A stretch of DNA of 15,087 bases from Pseudomonadota bacterium (lineage in GTDB: Bacteria; Pseudomonadota; Gammaproteobacteria; Enterobacterales; Enterobacteriaceae): NCBI GenBank assembly GCA_023454395.1, contig JAEYFY010000166.1, positions 1 to 15,087 of the forward strand, in the 5' to 3' direction. The position numbers and the translations under genes are program-made. Shown one piece after another: positions 9,039 to 15,087 of the stretch. How positions within the stretch are numbered: position 1 is the stretch's first letter; each line of letters starts with the position of its first letter. The notes under the pieces were generated by a model. It was not told where the DNA came from, searched no databases, and saw only the letters and a program-made list of their open reading frames with translations.

Positions 9039-11795
9039 ATGACAGATGAAACAGTAAAATCACTGGCAGAAGAGATTCAGACACCGGTTGAACGTTTGGT
9101 ACAGCAGTTTGCTGATGCCGGTATTAAGAAGACCGTCTCTGATTCTGTCTCCCAAAAAGAGAAAGAAACCTTACTGGCTTGGTTGAATCGTGATAAAGAC
9201 GTATCAACCAACCAACCAGAAAAATTAACGTTACAACGCAAAGTGCGCAGTACGTTAAGTGTTCCTGGTACAGGTGGCAAAAGTAAATCAGTAGCCATCG
9301 AAGTCCGCAAAAAACGCACTTATGTGAACCGTGACGCCGTTGAAAAAGCGCAAGCGGATGAGCAAGCTCAGCGTGAAGCGGAAGAAAAGGCGCATCGCGA
9401 AGCCGAAGAAAAAGCCCAGCGCGAAGCACAAGAGAAAGCACAGCGCGAAGCTGAAGAAAAAGCAAAACGTGAAGCTGAAAAGGCAAAGAAAGACGCCGAA
9501 GAAAAAGCGAAACGTGAAGCTGAAGAAGCAAAACGTGAAGCAGCGGAATTAGCTAAGCGCGAAGCAGCGGAAAAAGATAAAGTGAAACAAAACGATAAAC
9601 CAAAAGCTGATAAAGCAGCAGATCAGGAAAAAGCACGTCGCAATGCTGAACAGGCTGAACTGAAGCGTAAAACGGAAGAAACACAGCGCCGTAAAGCGGA
9701 AGAAGAAGCACGAGTTGCAGCAGAAAAAGCACGTCGTTTAGCTGAAGAAAATGCTGAAAAATGGACTGCTGAACCTAAAGCACCAGAAACTGAAGGCTCA
9801 GACTATCATGTAACAACATCACGTTACGCTCGTGATGCAGAAGATGAAAGTGATGCTGAAGTTGAAGGTGGCCGCGGTCGTGGTCGCAACGCTAAGGCTC
9901 CTCGTCCTAAGAAAAACAATCGCCATTCTGAAAAAGCAGATCGTGAAGAAGCACGCGCTGCTGGCCGTACTAACAAGAAAGGTAAACGTAAAGGTAGCTC
10001 ATTACAGCAAGGCTTCAATAAGCCAGCGGCTGTTGTAAACCGTGATGTTGTTATCGGTGAGACTATTTCTGTTGCTGAACTTGCTAACAAAATGGCAGTA
10101 AAAGGGTCTGAAGTTATCAAAACTATGATGAAAATGGGTGCTATGGCGACCATTAATCAGGTTTTAGACCAAGAAACTGCACAGCTTGTTGCTGAAGAAA
10201 TGGGTCATAAAGTTATCTTACGTCGTGAAAACGAGTTAGAAGAACAAGTCATGAGCGATCGTGATACTGGCGAAGAAAGCGCAGTATCTCGTGCACCTGT
10301 TGTGACTATCATGGGTCACGTTGACCACGGTAAAACATCATTACTGGACTACATTCGTTCAACGAAAGTAGCATCAGGCGAAGCGGGTGGTATTACCCAG
10401 CATATCGGTGCTTACCACGTTAAAACTGACAAAGGTGAAATCACCTTCCTTGATACTCCAGGTCACGCCGCGTTTACTTCAATGCGTGCTCGTGGTGCTC
10501 AGGTAACGGATATCGTTGTTCTGGTTGTTGCGGCAGATGATGGTGTAATGCCACAAACTATCGAAGCAATCCAACACGCAAAAGCGGCAAACGTACCTGT
10601 TGTTGTTGCAGTGAACAAAATTGATAAACACGAAGCTGATCCAGATCGCGTTAAAACTGAACTGTCTCAATATGGCATCCTGCCAGAAGAGTGGGGCGGC
10701 GAAACTCAGTTTATGCACGTATCTGCAAAACAAGGCTTAGGTATCGACGAGCTGCTGGATGCTATTCTTTTACAAGCGGAAGTTCTTGAACTGAAAGCAG
10801 TTAAAGAAGGTATGGCAAGCGGTGTTGTTATCGAATCTTACCTTGATAAAGGTCGTGGCCCAGTTGCAACTATTCTTGTCCGTGAAGGTACACTGAATAA
10901 AGGCGACATCGTTCTGTGTGGCTTCGAATACGGTCGTATTCGTGCGATGCGTAACGAATTAGGTCAAGACGTTCAATCTGCTGGCCCATCAATGCCAGTT
11001 GAGATTTTAGGTCTGTCTAACGTTCCTTCTGCAGGTGATGAAGCAACAGTTGTTCGTGACGAGAAGAAAGCGCGTGAAGTTGCATTATACCGTCAAGGTA
11101 AATTCCGCGATGTTAAACTGGCTCGTCAGCAGAAATCTAAACTGGAAAACATGTTCGCTAACATGGAAGAAGGTAAAACTTCTGAACTGAACATCGTTCT
11201 GAAAACAGACGTTCAAGGTACTTGTGAAGCGATCACTGATGCTTTAGTTAAACTGTCTACTAATGAAGTTAAACTGAAAATCATCGGTTCAGGCGTAGGT
11301 GGTATCACTGAAACTGACGCAACATTAGCAGCGGCTTCTAACGCAATCATTCTTGGCTTTAACGTTCGTGCTGATGCATCTGCTCGCCGTATCATTGAAC
11401 AAGAAAGCGTTGATTTACGTTACTACTCCGTTATCTATAGCCTGATTGACGAAATCAAACTGGCAATGAGCGGTATGTTGGCACCTGAATATAAACAAGA
11501 AATCATGGGGCTTGCAGAAGTCCGTGATGTGTTTAAATCACCTAAATTTGGCGCGATTGCGGGCTGTATGGTGGTTGAAGGTAACATCAAACGTAATAAC
11601 CCAATTCGTGTTCTACGTGATAACGTGGTTATCTATGAAGGCGAACTGGAGTCACTGCGTCGCTTTAAAGATGACGTCAACGAAGTACGTAACGGCATGG
11701 AATGTGGTATCGGTGTGAAAAACTACAACGATGTCCGTGTTGGCGACATGATTGAAGTCTTCCAAGTTATCGAAATCAAACGTTCTATTGATTAA
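9039..11795 (+). CDS. infB: translation initiation factor IF-2
   Basis: IF-2 is the GTPase that delivers initiator tRNA, encoded at the head of this operon, to the 30S subunit and promotes subunit joining. The 918 residues (E. coli 890) comprise an N-terminal IF2N domain (1-50), a long charged helical linker (about 100-240), a second IF2N domain (about 338-395), the G domain, and domains II, III and C. The G motifs are GHVDHGKT (426-433), DTPGH (472-476), NKID (526-529) and SAK (562-564). The extra length lies mostly in tandem 7-8-residue repeats of the linker. ATG at 9039 has the strong site AGGAAGGA (9026-9033). GTG at 9582 (V182) matches the internal start of E. coli IF2-2. A weak terminator follows. 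Confidence 0.98.
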   Translation: MTDETVKSLAEEIQTPVERLVQQFADAGIKKTVSDSVSQKEKETLLAWLNRDKDVSTNQPEKLTLQRKVRSTLSVPGTGGKSKSVAIEVRKKRTYVNRDAVEKAQADEQAQREAEEKAHREAEEKAQREAQEKAQREAEEKAKREAEKAKKDAEEKAKREAEEAKREAAELAKREAAEKDKVKQNDKPKADKAADQEKARRNAEQAELKRKTEETQRRKAEEEARVAAEKARRLAEENAEKWTAEPKAPETEGSDYHVTTSRYARDAEDESDAEVEGGRGRGRNAKAPRPKKNNRHSEKADREEARAAGRTNKKGKRKGSSLQQGFNKPAAVVNRDVVIGETISVAELANKMAVKGSEVIKTMMKMGAMATINQVLDQETAQLVAEEMGHKVILRRENELEEQVMSDRDTGEESAVSRAPVVTIMGHVDHGKTSLLDYIRSTKVASGEAGGITQHIGAYHVKTDKGEITFLDTPGHAAFTSMRARGAQVTDIVVLVVAADDGVMPQTIEAIQHAKAANVPVVVAVNKIDKHEADPDRVKTELSQYGILPEEWGGETQFMHVSAKQGLGIDELLDAILLQAEVLELKAVKEGMASGVVIESYLDKGRGPVATILVREGTLNKGDIVLCGFEYGRIRAMRNELGQDVQSAGPSMPVEILGLSNVPSAGDEATVVRDEKKAREVALYRQGKFRDVKLARQQKSKLENMFANMEEGKTSELNIVLKTDVQGTCEAITDALVKLSTNEVKLKIIGSGVGGITETDATLAAASNAIILGFNVRADASARRIIEQESVDLRYYSVIYSLIDEIKLAMSGMLAPEYKQEIMGLAEVRDVFKSPKFGAIAGCMVVEGNIKRNNPIRVLRDNVVIYEGELESLRRFKDDVNEVRNGMECGIGVKNYNDVRVGDMIEVFQVIEIKRSID
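9369..9578 (+). repeat. in-gene tandem repeat encoding the IF-2 charged linker
   Basis: Residues 111-180 consist of nine consecutive degenerate 7-8-residue units of the pattern (Q/K/H)REAEEKA, encoded by 21-24-base units. The consensus is Lys/Arg, Glu and Ala-rich and should form a single long alpha helix or coiled coil. Such arrays change length easily by slippage or recombination. They explain most of the size difference from E. coli IF-2. Confidence 0.8.
9582..11795 (+). other. infB: possible internal start of a short IF-2 form
   Basis: GTG at 9582-9584 (V182, context EKDKV) lies at the point aligned with the GTG used for IF2-2 in E. coli. It would give a 737-residue form lacking the first IF2N domain and the repeat. 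Purines upstream (GCGGAAAAAG region) give only a modest ribosome binding site. The nearby ATG used for E. coli IF2-3 has no counterpart here. Confidence 0.5.
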
Positions 11796-11815
11796 TTTAG
11801 TCCGTTTTGTTTTAA

Positions 11816-11840
11816 AAGGGAGCTTAATGGCTCCCTTCTT
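11816..11840 (+). terminator. weak intrinsic terminator after infB
   Basis: AAGGGAGC (11816-11823) pairs with GCTCCCTT (11830-11837) around a 6-base loop. The following tract (CTTATTCC) is only partly T, so termination is probably incomplete and rbfA can still be reached by read-through. The remaining gap to rbfA (11841-12097) contains no gene. It holds a small inverted repeat (CTTTCA 11908-11913 with TGAAAG 11922-11927), a promoter candidate and a leader hairpin. Confidence 0.65.
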
Positions 11841-11995
11841 ATTCCTGTCTTTGCTGTATTCTCCTCTTATTTCCTCTCCATTTTTCAACATAACCGAAAT
11901 AGATTGCCTTTCAGTAATTTATGAAAGTGAAATAACAGGGTAAAATAGCACCAAAGAAACATTTTATTTCTAAAGAAAGAAATCAGAGAAAGCGG

Positions 11996-12021
11996 TTGTT
12001 AAATATCACTTCATGTATACT
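11996..12021 (+). promoter_or_regulatory. possible promoter upstream of rbfA
   Basis: TATACT (12016-12021) is a five-of-six -10 match and lies about 76 bases before rbfA. The nearest -35-like hexamer, TTGTTA (11996-12001), is only 14 bases away, shorter than ideal. The site is therefore uncertain, but an internal promoter would fit the large gap and the terminator after infB. Confidence 0.35.
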
Positions 12022-12057
12022 CTTTAGATATCATTGATTTTAGATTTGAATTAACAA

Positions 12058-12085
12058 TGACAATCAGGGCGATACCCTATTGTCA
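12058..12085 (+). repeat. leader hairpin abutting the rbfA ribosome binding site
   Basis: TGACAAT (12058-12064) pairs with ATTGTCA (12079-12085). After a bulged C12065, AGGG (12066-12069) pairs with CCCT (12075-12078) around a 5-base CGATA loop, giving 11 bp in total. The stem ends directly at the Shine-Dalgarno sequence GGGAGAG (12086-12092), so its folding could affect ribosome access. Confidence 0.7.
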
Positions 12086-12097
12086 GGGAGAGATAAA

Positions 12098-12499
12098 ATG
12101 GCAAGAGATTTTAGCCGTAGTCAGCGTGTTTCTCAGGAAATGCAAAAAGAAATCGCTATCATTTTACAACGCGAAGTCAAAGATCCCCGTATTGGAATGG
12201 CAACGGTTTCTGGCGTTGAAATTTCTCGTGATTTGGCTTATGCCAAAGTATTTGTCACCTTTTTAAACTTATCAGGTGGTGAAAAAAGCGAAGAAGAGAT
12301 GGTTGCAGATGGTTTAACTGCACTTAATGAAGCCGCTGGTTTTATTCGTTCTTTATTAGGTAAAGCGATGCGTTTACGTATTGTGCCTGAACTGACATTT
12401 GCTTATGACAACTCATTAGTTGAAGGTATGCGTATGTCTAACTTAGTTTCTAACGTCGTTAAAAGCGATGAAGAGCGTCGTCATAAAGAGGATAAATAA
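12098..12499 (+). CDS. rbfA: 30S ribosome-binding factor RbfA
   Basis: RbfA binds the pre-30S subunit near helix 1 of 16S rRNA and is needed for late maturation, especially in the cold. The 133-residue product equals E. coli RbfA in length. It carries the KH-like fold signatures [19 protein letters not shown] (13-31), SGVEISRDL, and the C-terminal MRLRIVPEL followed by [15 protein letters not shown]. The ATG at 12098 is chosen because [11 protein letters not shown] aligns with the E. coli N terminus and GGGAGAG lies 5 bases before it. An in-frame TTG at 12080 lies inside the leader hairpin and is rejected. Its stop overlaps the truB start by one base (TAATG), giving tight coupling. Confidence 0.97.
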   Translation: MARDFSRSQRVSQEMQKEIAIILQREVKDPRIGMATVSGVEISRDLAYAKVFVTFLNLSGGEKSEEEMVADGLTALNEAAGFIRSLLGKAMRLRIVPELTFAYDNSLVEGMRMSNLVSNVVKSDEERRHKEDK

Positions 12500-13452
12500 T
12501 GGGGCGTCGTCGTAAGGGGCGTGAGATTAACGGCGTATTGCTACTCGATAAACCCCAAGATATTTCCTCTAACGATGCACTCCAAAAAGTCCGCCGTATG
12601 TTTAATGCCAGTAAGGCAGGGCATACTGGGGCATTGGATCCTTTAGCAACAGGTATGCTCCCTATTTGTTTAGGTGAAGCAACAAAATTTTCACAGTTTC
12701 TATTGGATTCTGATAAGCGTTATCGTGTTATTGCACGTTTAGGGCAACGAACAGATACCTCTGATGCACATGGTGAGGTTATTCAAGAGCGCCCAGTACA
12801 ATTTACACAACAGGCTTTAGATGATGCCTTAGATAGTTTTCGCGGCGAAACATTGCAAGTCCCTTCAATGTACTCCGCTTTAAAACATCAAGGTAAACCG
12901 CTTTACGAATATGCCCGACAAGGTATTGAAGTTGAGCGTGAAGCAAGACCTATCACGGTTTATGAACTTCAGTTTATTCGCTGGGAAGGTGATGAGCTAG
13001 AGCTGGAAATTCATTGTTCTAAAGGTACTTACATTCGAACAATTATTGATGATCTTGGTGAGAAATTACAATGTGGCGCTCACGTCATTTTCTTACGTCG
13101 ATTAGAAGTCGCAGATTATCCTAAAGAACGAATGGTAACGTTAGCGCAATTAAGCGCGATGATAGAGAGTGCACAAACTGCGCAAGAAGATCCTTTCTTA
13201 GCGCTTGATGCACTGTTATTGCCTATGGATACCGCTGTTGCACATTTTCCTGTTGTGAATTTGACCACGATTATTGCGAGTTATCTCAAGTTGGGGCAAC
13301 CTGTTCGTGTTAATCATGACATTAATGAAGGCGAATGGGTAAGAGTAACTGAAGGCGATGAAAAAAAATTCATTGGTCTTGCTATCATTAAAGATGGTCT
13401 CGTCGCTCCGAAAAGAGTGGTTGTGGACTATAGCGCACAAGATAACACTTAA
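12499..13452 (+). CDS. truB: tRNA pseudouridine-55 synthase TruB
   Basis: TruB converts U55 in the T loop of tRNAs to pseudouridine and also acts as a tRNA folding chaperone. The 317-residue protein (E. coli 314) has the catalytic aspartate D47 in the motif [12 protein letters not shown] (41-52). Other family signatures are NGVLLLDKP near the start, [10 protein letters not shown], the tRNA-contact segment [11 protein letters not shown] and [17 protein letters not shown]-terminal PUA-like domain (about 250-317) is more divergent from E. coli, as is common. The start ATG overlaps the rbfA stop by one base and has AGAGGA at 12486-12491. The 3' end of the gene forms one arm of a hairpin reaching into the rpsO promoter region. 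Confidence 0.98.
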   Translation: MGRRRKGREINGVLLLDKPQDISSNDALQKVRRMFNASKAGHTGALDPLATGMLPICLGEATKFSQFLLDSDKRYRVIARLGQRTDTSDAHGEVIQERPVQFTQQALDDALDSFRGETLQVPSMYSALKHQGKPLYEYARQGIEVEREARPITVYELQFIRWEGDELELEIHCSKGTYIRTIIDDLGEKLQCGAHVIFLRRLEVADYPKERMVTLAQLSAMIESAQTAQEDPFLALDALLLPMDTAVAHFPVVNLTTIIASYLKLGQPVRVNHDINEGEWVRVTEGDEKKFIGLAIIKDGLVAPKRVVVDYSAQDNT

Positions 13453-13468
13453 TAGCAATCTTGCGCTA
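13431..13468 (+). repeat. inverted repeat across the truB stop codon
   Basis: TAGCGC (13431-13436) and AAGAT (13439-13443) pair with ATCTT (13458-13462) and GCGCTA (13463-13468), giving 11 bp with a two-base bulge and a 14-base loop that contains the truB stop codon. AACACTT in the loop (13444-13450) can alternatively pair with AAGTGTT just downstream (13470-13476). No T run follows. Confidence 0.7.
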
Positions 13469-13489
13469 AAAGTGTTTGAAGCGTAGAAT
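13461..13489 (+). promoter_or_regulatory. predicted rpsO promoter
   Basis: TTGCGC (13461-13466), a 17-base spacer and TAGAAT (13484-13489, five of six) form a reasonable sigma-70 promoter. Transcription would start near 13496, giving an rpsO leader of about 80 bases. E. coli rpsO also has its own promoter between truB and rpsO. Confidence 0.6.
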
Positions 13490-13493
13490 AATG

Positions 13494-13549
13494 CGGCTAT
13501 CTGTTTAGGTGGCTGAGTTGGATAGCTGAATTAGAGATTGGCTATCTGA
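13494..13549 (+). promoter_or_regulatory. bistable rpsO leader, candidate S15 autoregulatory site
   Basis: GATAGC (13521-13526) can pair either with GCTATC upstream (13496-13501) or with GCTATC downstream (13541-13546), because GGCTATCTG occurs twice (13495-13503 and 13540-13548). With flanking pairs the helices are about 8 and 9 bp, including wobbles, and they exclude each other. S15 of E. coli represses its own translation by stabilising one of two alternative leader folds (a pseudoknot), so a similar role is likely. The exact fold here is not proven. Confidence 0.6.
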
Positions 13550-13575
13550 AAATTTTACTTAATTTGGAGTTTATT

Positions 13576-13845
13576 ATGTCTCTAAGTACTGAAGCGAAAG
13601 CACAAATCGTTGCTGAATTTGGTCGTGATGCTAACGATACTGGCTCAAGCGAAGTTCAGATTGCACTGCTGACTGCAGAAATCAACCACCTGCAAGGTCA
13701 CTTTTCAGAGCACAAAAAAGATCACCACAGCCGTCGTGGTCTGCTGCGTAAAGTTTCCAGCCGTCGTAATCTGCTGGACTACCTGAAACGTAAAGATGTT
13801 GCTCGTTACTCTGCACTGATTGAACGTTTAGGTCTGCGTCGCTAA
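13576..13845 (+). CDS. rpsO: 30S ribosomal protein S15
   Basis: S15 is a primary-binding protein of the 30S central domain. It contacts the 16S rRNA three-way junction (helices 20-22) and forms bridge B4 with the 50S subunit. The 89-residue product equals E. coli S15 in length and is nearly identical. Characteristic segments are [14 protein letters not shown] (15-28), the strongly basic [19 protein letters not shown], and the end [12 protein letters not shown] at 13576 is preceded by GGAGT (13565-13569); an in-frame TTG at 13564 is upstream of that site and is rejected. Codon use is strongly biased, as expected for a highly expressed protein. It has its own promoter and leader, and a strong terminator separates it from pnp. 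Confidence 0.98.
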   Translation: MSLSTEAKAQIVAEFGRDANDTGSSEVQIALLTAEINHLQGHFSEHKKDHHSRRGLLRKVSSRRNLLDYLKRKDVARYSALIERLGLRR

Positions 13846-13863
13846 TCAAGCGAGTTTCAGTGG

Positions 13864-13886
13864 AAAGGGGCCTGTTGGCCCCTTTT
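13864..13886 (+). terminator. intrinsic terminator/attenuator after rpsO
   Basis: GGGGCC (13867-13872) pairs with GGCCCC (13877-13882) around a TGTT loop. AAA and TTT extend the stem by three pairs and the T run is TTTT. The stem is strong but the T tract is short, so some read-through into pnp is expected, as at the E. coli rpsO attenuator. Confidence 0.85.
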
Positions 13887-13921
13887 CTACTAGAAAGTGC
13901 TATTTTTAATATTAGTCGTTA

Positions 13922-13930
13922 TGTTTTAAT
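13922..13930 (+). promoter_or_regulatory. possible pnp promoter (extended -10)
   Basis: TGTTTTAAT (13922-13930) fits an extended -10 element (TG, one base, TTTAAT). No -35 is obvious 17 bases upstream. A start near 13937 would still include the whole RNase III-type hairpin in the leader. E. coli has a second pnp promoter in the matching interval. Confidence 0.4.
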
Positions 13931-13967
13931 GTGGTGATTGTTATTTAGTCTCTCTAGTTACGACAAT

Positions 13968-14024
13968 TCGCGCGGCTAATGAAAGTATTTATCACTCAAT
14001 GGTCAATATTTTCATTAGTCGCGA
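13968..14024 (+). promoter_or_regulatory. long pnp leader stem-loop, probable RNase III site
   Basis: The 5' arm 13968-13989 pairs with 14005-14024. Five pairs (TCGCG with CGCGA) lead to a two-base bulge (13973-13974), then a G-U pair and 14 further near-perfect pairs around CTAATGAAA/TTTCATTAG, about 20 bp in all. In E. coli RNase III cuts an equivalent double-stranded stem in the pnp leader, and PNPase then acts on the product to repress its own synthesis. Length, position and the paired sequence all support the same role here. Confidence 0.85.
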
Positions 14025-14054
14025 GGGGACGTAGCGGAGAAAAGATCATTCATC

Positions 14055-14074
14055 GTCGCTAAACATCTGGCGAC
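14055..14074 (+). repeat. second pnp leader hairpin
   Basis: GTCGC (14055-14059) pairs with GCGAC (14070-14074), 10 bases before the AAGGA (14084-14088) ribosome binding site of pnp. TAGCG (14032-14036) could compete for CGCTA (14057-14061), suggesting an alternative fold. Confidence 0.5.
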
Positions 14075-14095
14075 AATAAGATAAAGGATATTATT

Positions 14096-15087
14096 TTGCT
14101 GAATCCTACAGTTCGTAAATTTCAATACGGTCAACATACTGTTACGTTAGAAACAGGTATGATGGCTCGTCAAGCAACAGCCGCTGTTATGGTTGACATG
14201 GACGGCACTGCTGTTTTTGTTACCGTTGTTGCTAAGAAAAAAGTTAAAGCTGGACAAGATTTCTTCCCATTAACAGTTAACTACCAAGAGCGTTCATACG
14301 CTGCTGGTCGTATCCCAGGTAGCTTCTTCCGCCGTGAAGGTCGTCCTGGTGAAGGCGAAACGTTAATTGCACGTTTAATTGACCGCCCTTTACGTCCATT
14401 ATTCCCAGAAGGTTTCTTAAACGAAATTCAAATCGTTGCTACCGTTGTTTCAGTTAACCCACAAGTTAACCCAGATATCGTTGCAATGATTGGTGCTTCT
14501 GCGGTATTAGCGCTGTCAGGTGTTCCATTCAATGGTCCTATCGGTGGCGCTCGTGTTGGTTTTATCGATGGACAATATGTTCTAAACCCAACTGTTGATG
14601 AGCTGAAAGTTAGCAAATTAGACTTAGTGGTTGCAGGTACTGCAGGCGCGGTACTGATGGTAGAATCAGAAGCTGATTTATTATCAGAAGAAGAAATGTT
14701 AGGTGCAGTCGTATTTGGTCATGATCAACAACAAGTTGTGATCGAAAACATCAATGCATTAGTTGCAGAAGTGGGTAAAGAAAAATGGGATTGGGCGCCA
14801 GAAGCTATCAACCAAACTTTACATGACCGTATTGCACAACTAGCACAAGCTCGTATTGGTGATGCTTACCGTATCACTGAGAAACAAGAGCGTTATGAAC
14901 AAATCGAAGCAATCCGTGATGAAGTTATCGCAACGTTAGTTGCTGAAGACGAAACTTTAGATGAAGCTGAAATCAGCGAAATCTTCTCAGGTCTTGAGAA
15001 AAACATCGTTCGTGCTCGCGTATTAGCTGGCGAACCACGTATTGATGGTCGTGAAAAAGACATGGTACGTGCATTAGACATTCGCAC
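14096..15087 (+). CDS. pnp: polyribonucleotide nucleotidyltransferase (PNPase), 3' end outside window
   Basis: PNPase is a trimeric phosphorolytic 3'-to-5' exoribonuclease of the RNA degradosome and also acts in the cold-shock response. The reading frame is open from TTG 14096 to the window edge: 330 complete codons plus two bases, of about 710 in the family. Visible are the N-terminal [15 protein letters not shown], the first RNase PH-like core (to about 140) with [21 protein letters not shown] and [11 protein letters not shown], the all-helical linker domain, and the start of the second RNase PH core at RIDGREKDM. The TTG start is chosen because it reproduces the E. coli N terminus, which also begins with TTG, and AAGGA (14084-14088) lies 7 bases upstream. 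The leader stems suggest RNase III-dependent self-control. Confidence 0.97.
   Translation, partial: MLNPTVRKFQYGQHTVTLETGMMARQATAAVMVDMDGTAVFVTVVAKKKVKAGQDFFPLTVNYQERSYAAGRIPGSFFRREGRPGEGETLIARLIDRPLRPLFPEGFLNEIQIVATVVSVNPQVNPDIVAMIGASAVLALSGVPFNGPIGGARVGFIDGQYVLNPTVDELKVSKLDLVVAGTAGAVLMVESEADLLSEEEMLGAVVFGHDQQQVVIENINALVAEVGKEKWDWAPEAINQTLHDRIAQLAQARIGDAYRITEKQERYEQIEAIRDEVIATLVAEDETLDEAEISEIFSGLEKNIVRARVLAGEPRIDGREKDMVRALDIR

Noticed and set aside
9331..9552. 73-codon Lys/Arg-rich frame overlapping infB in another frame
   Set aside because: Its basic repeats are the frame-shifted reading of the IF-2 linker repeat, not a separate gene.
13431..13476. H-type pseudoknot from the truB-rpsO overlapping stems
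   Set aside because: The connecting loops would be 0 and 1 base, too short to span an 11-bp stem, so alternative folds are more likely than a simultaneous pseudoknot.

Overview
The window is a conserved block of core housekeeping genes from a gamma-proteobacterium of the order Enterobacterales. Gene order and residue-level likeness to Escherichia coli are very close. Third codon positions are AT-rich, and the nusA and infB length variants differ from E. coli. These point to Morganellaceae, with Proteus (or a near relative such as Providencia) as the best guess. The genus is an inference, not shown directly. I see no mobile element, CRISPR array, phage gene, broken gene or sign of transfer, and no undescribed system. 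The points of interest are RNA leaders, promoters and small lineage differences.

Layout. 1-1154: greA on the plus strand faces yhbY on the minus strand across a bidirectional terminator. A short divergent region then separates yhbY from rlmE and carries a good heat-shock (sigma-32) promoter match. 1155-3843: rlmE-ftsH, closed by a strong intrinsic terminator. 3861-6547: folP-glmM (overlapping by 4 bases), then secG behind a structured leader. 6606-6832: tRNA-Leu(GAG) and initiator tRNA-fMet(CAT), only 60 bases apart. 6833-7034: leader with tandem terminator-like hairpins. 7035-15087: rimP-nusA-infB-(302-base gap)-rbfA-truB-rpsO-pnp. The last gene runs off the window, with 330 codons present.

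How the genes work together. The right half is the classic metY-nusA-infB-pnp superoperon. It joins translation initiation (tRNA-fMet, IF2), 30S maturation (RimP, RbfA, S15), tRNA modification (TruB), transcription elongation and termination (NusA) and RNA decay (PNPase). The sequence shows the expected control sites: attenuator-type hairpins before rimP, a bistable leader before rpsO, a terminator after rpsO, and a roughly 20-bp RNase III-type stem before pnp. The left half combines RNA polymerase rescue (GreA), 50S biogenesis (YhbY, RlmE), membrane proteolysis (FtsH), folate synthesis (FolP), cell-envelope precursor synthesis (GlmM) and protein export (SecG). ftsH, rimP and pnp all appear to start with TTG.
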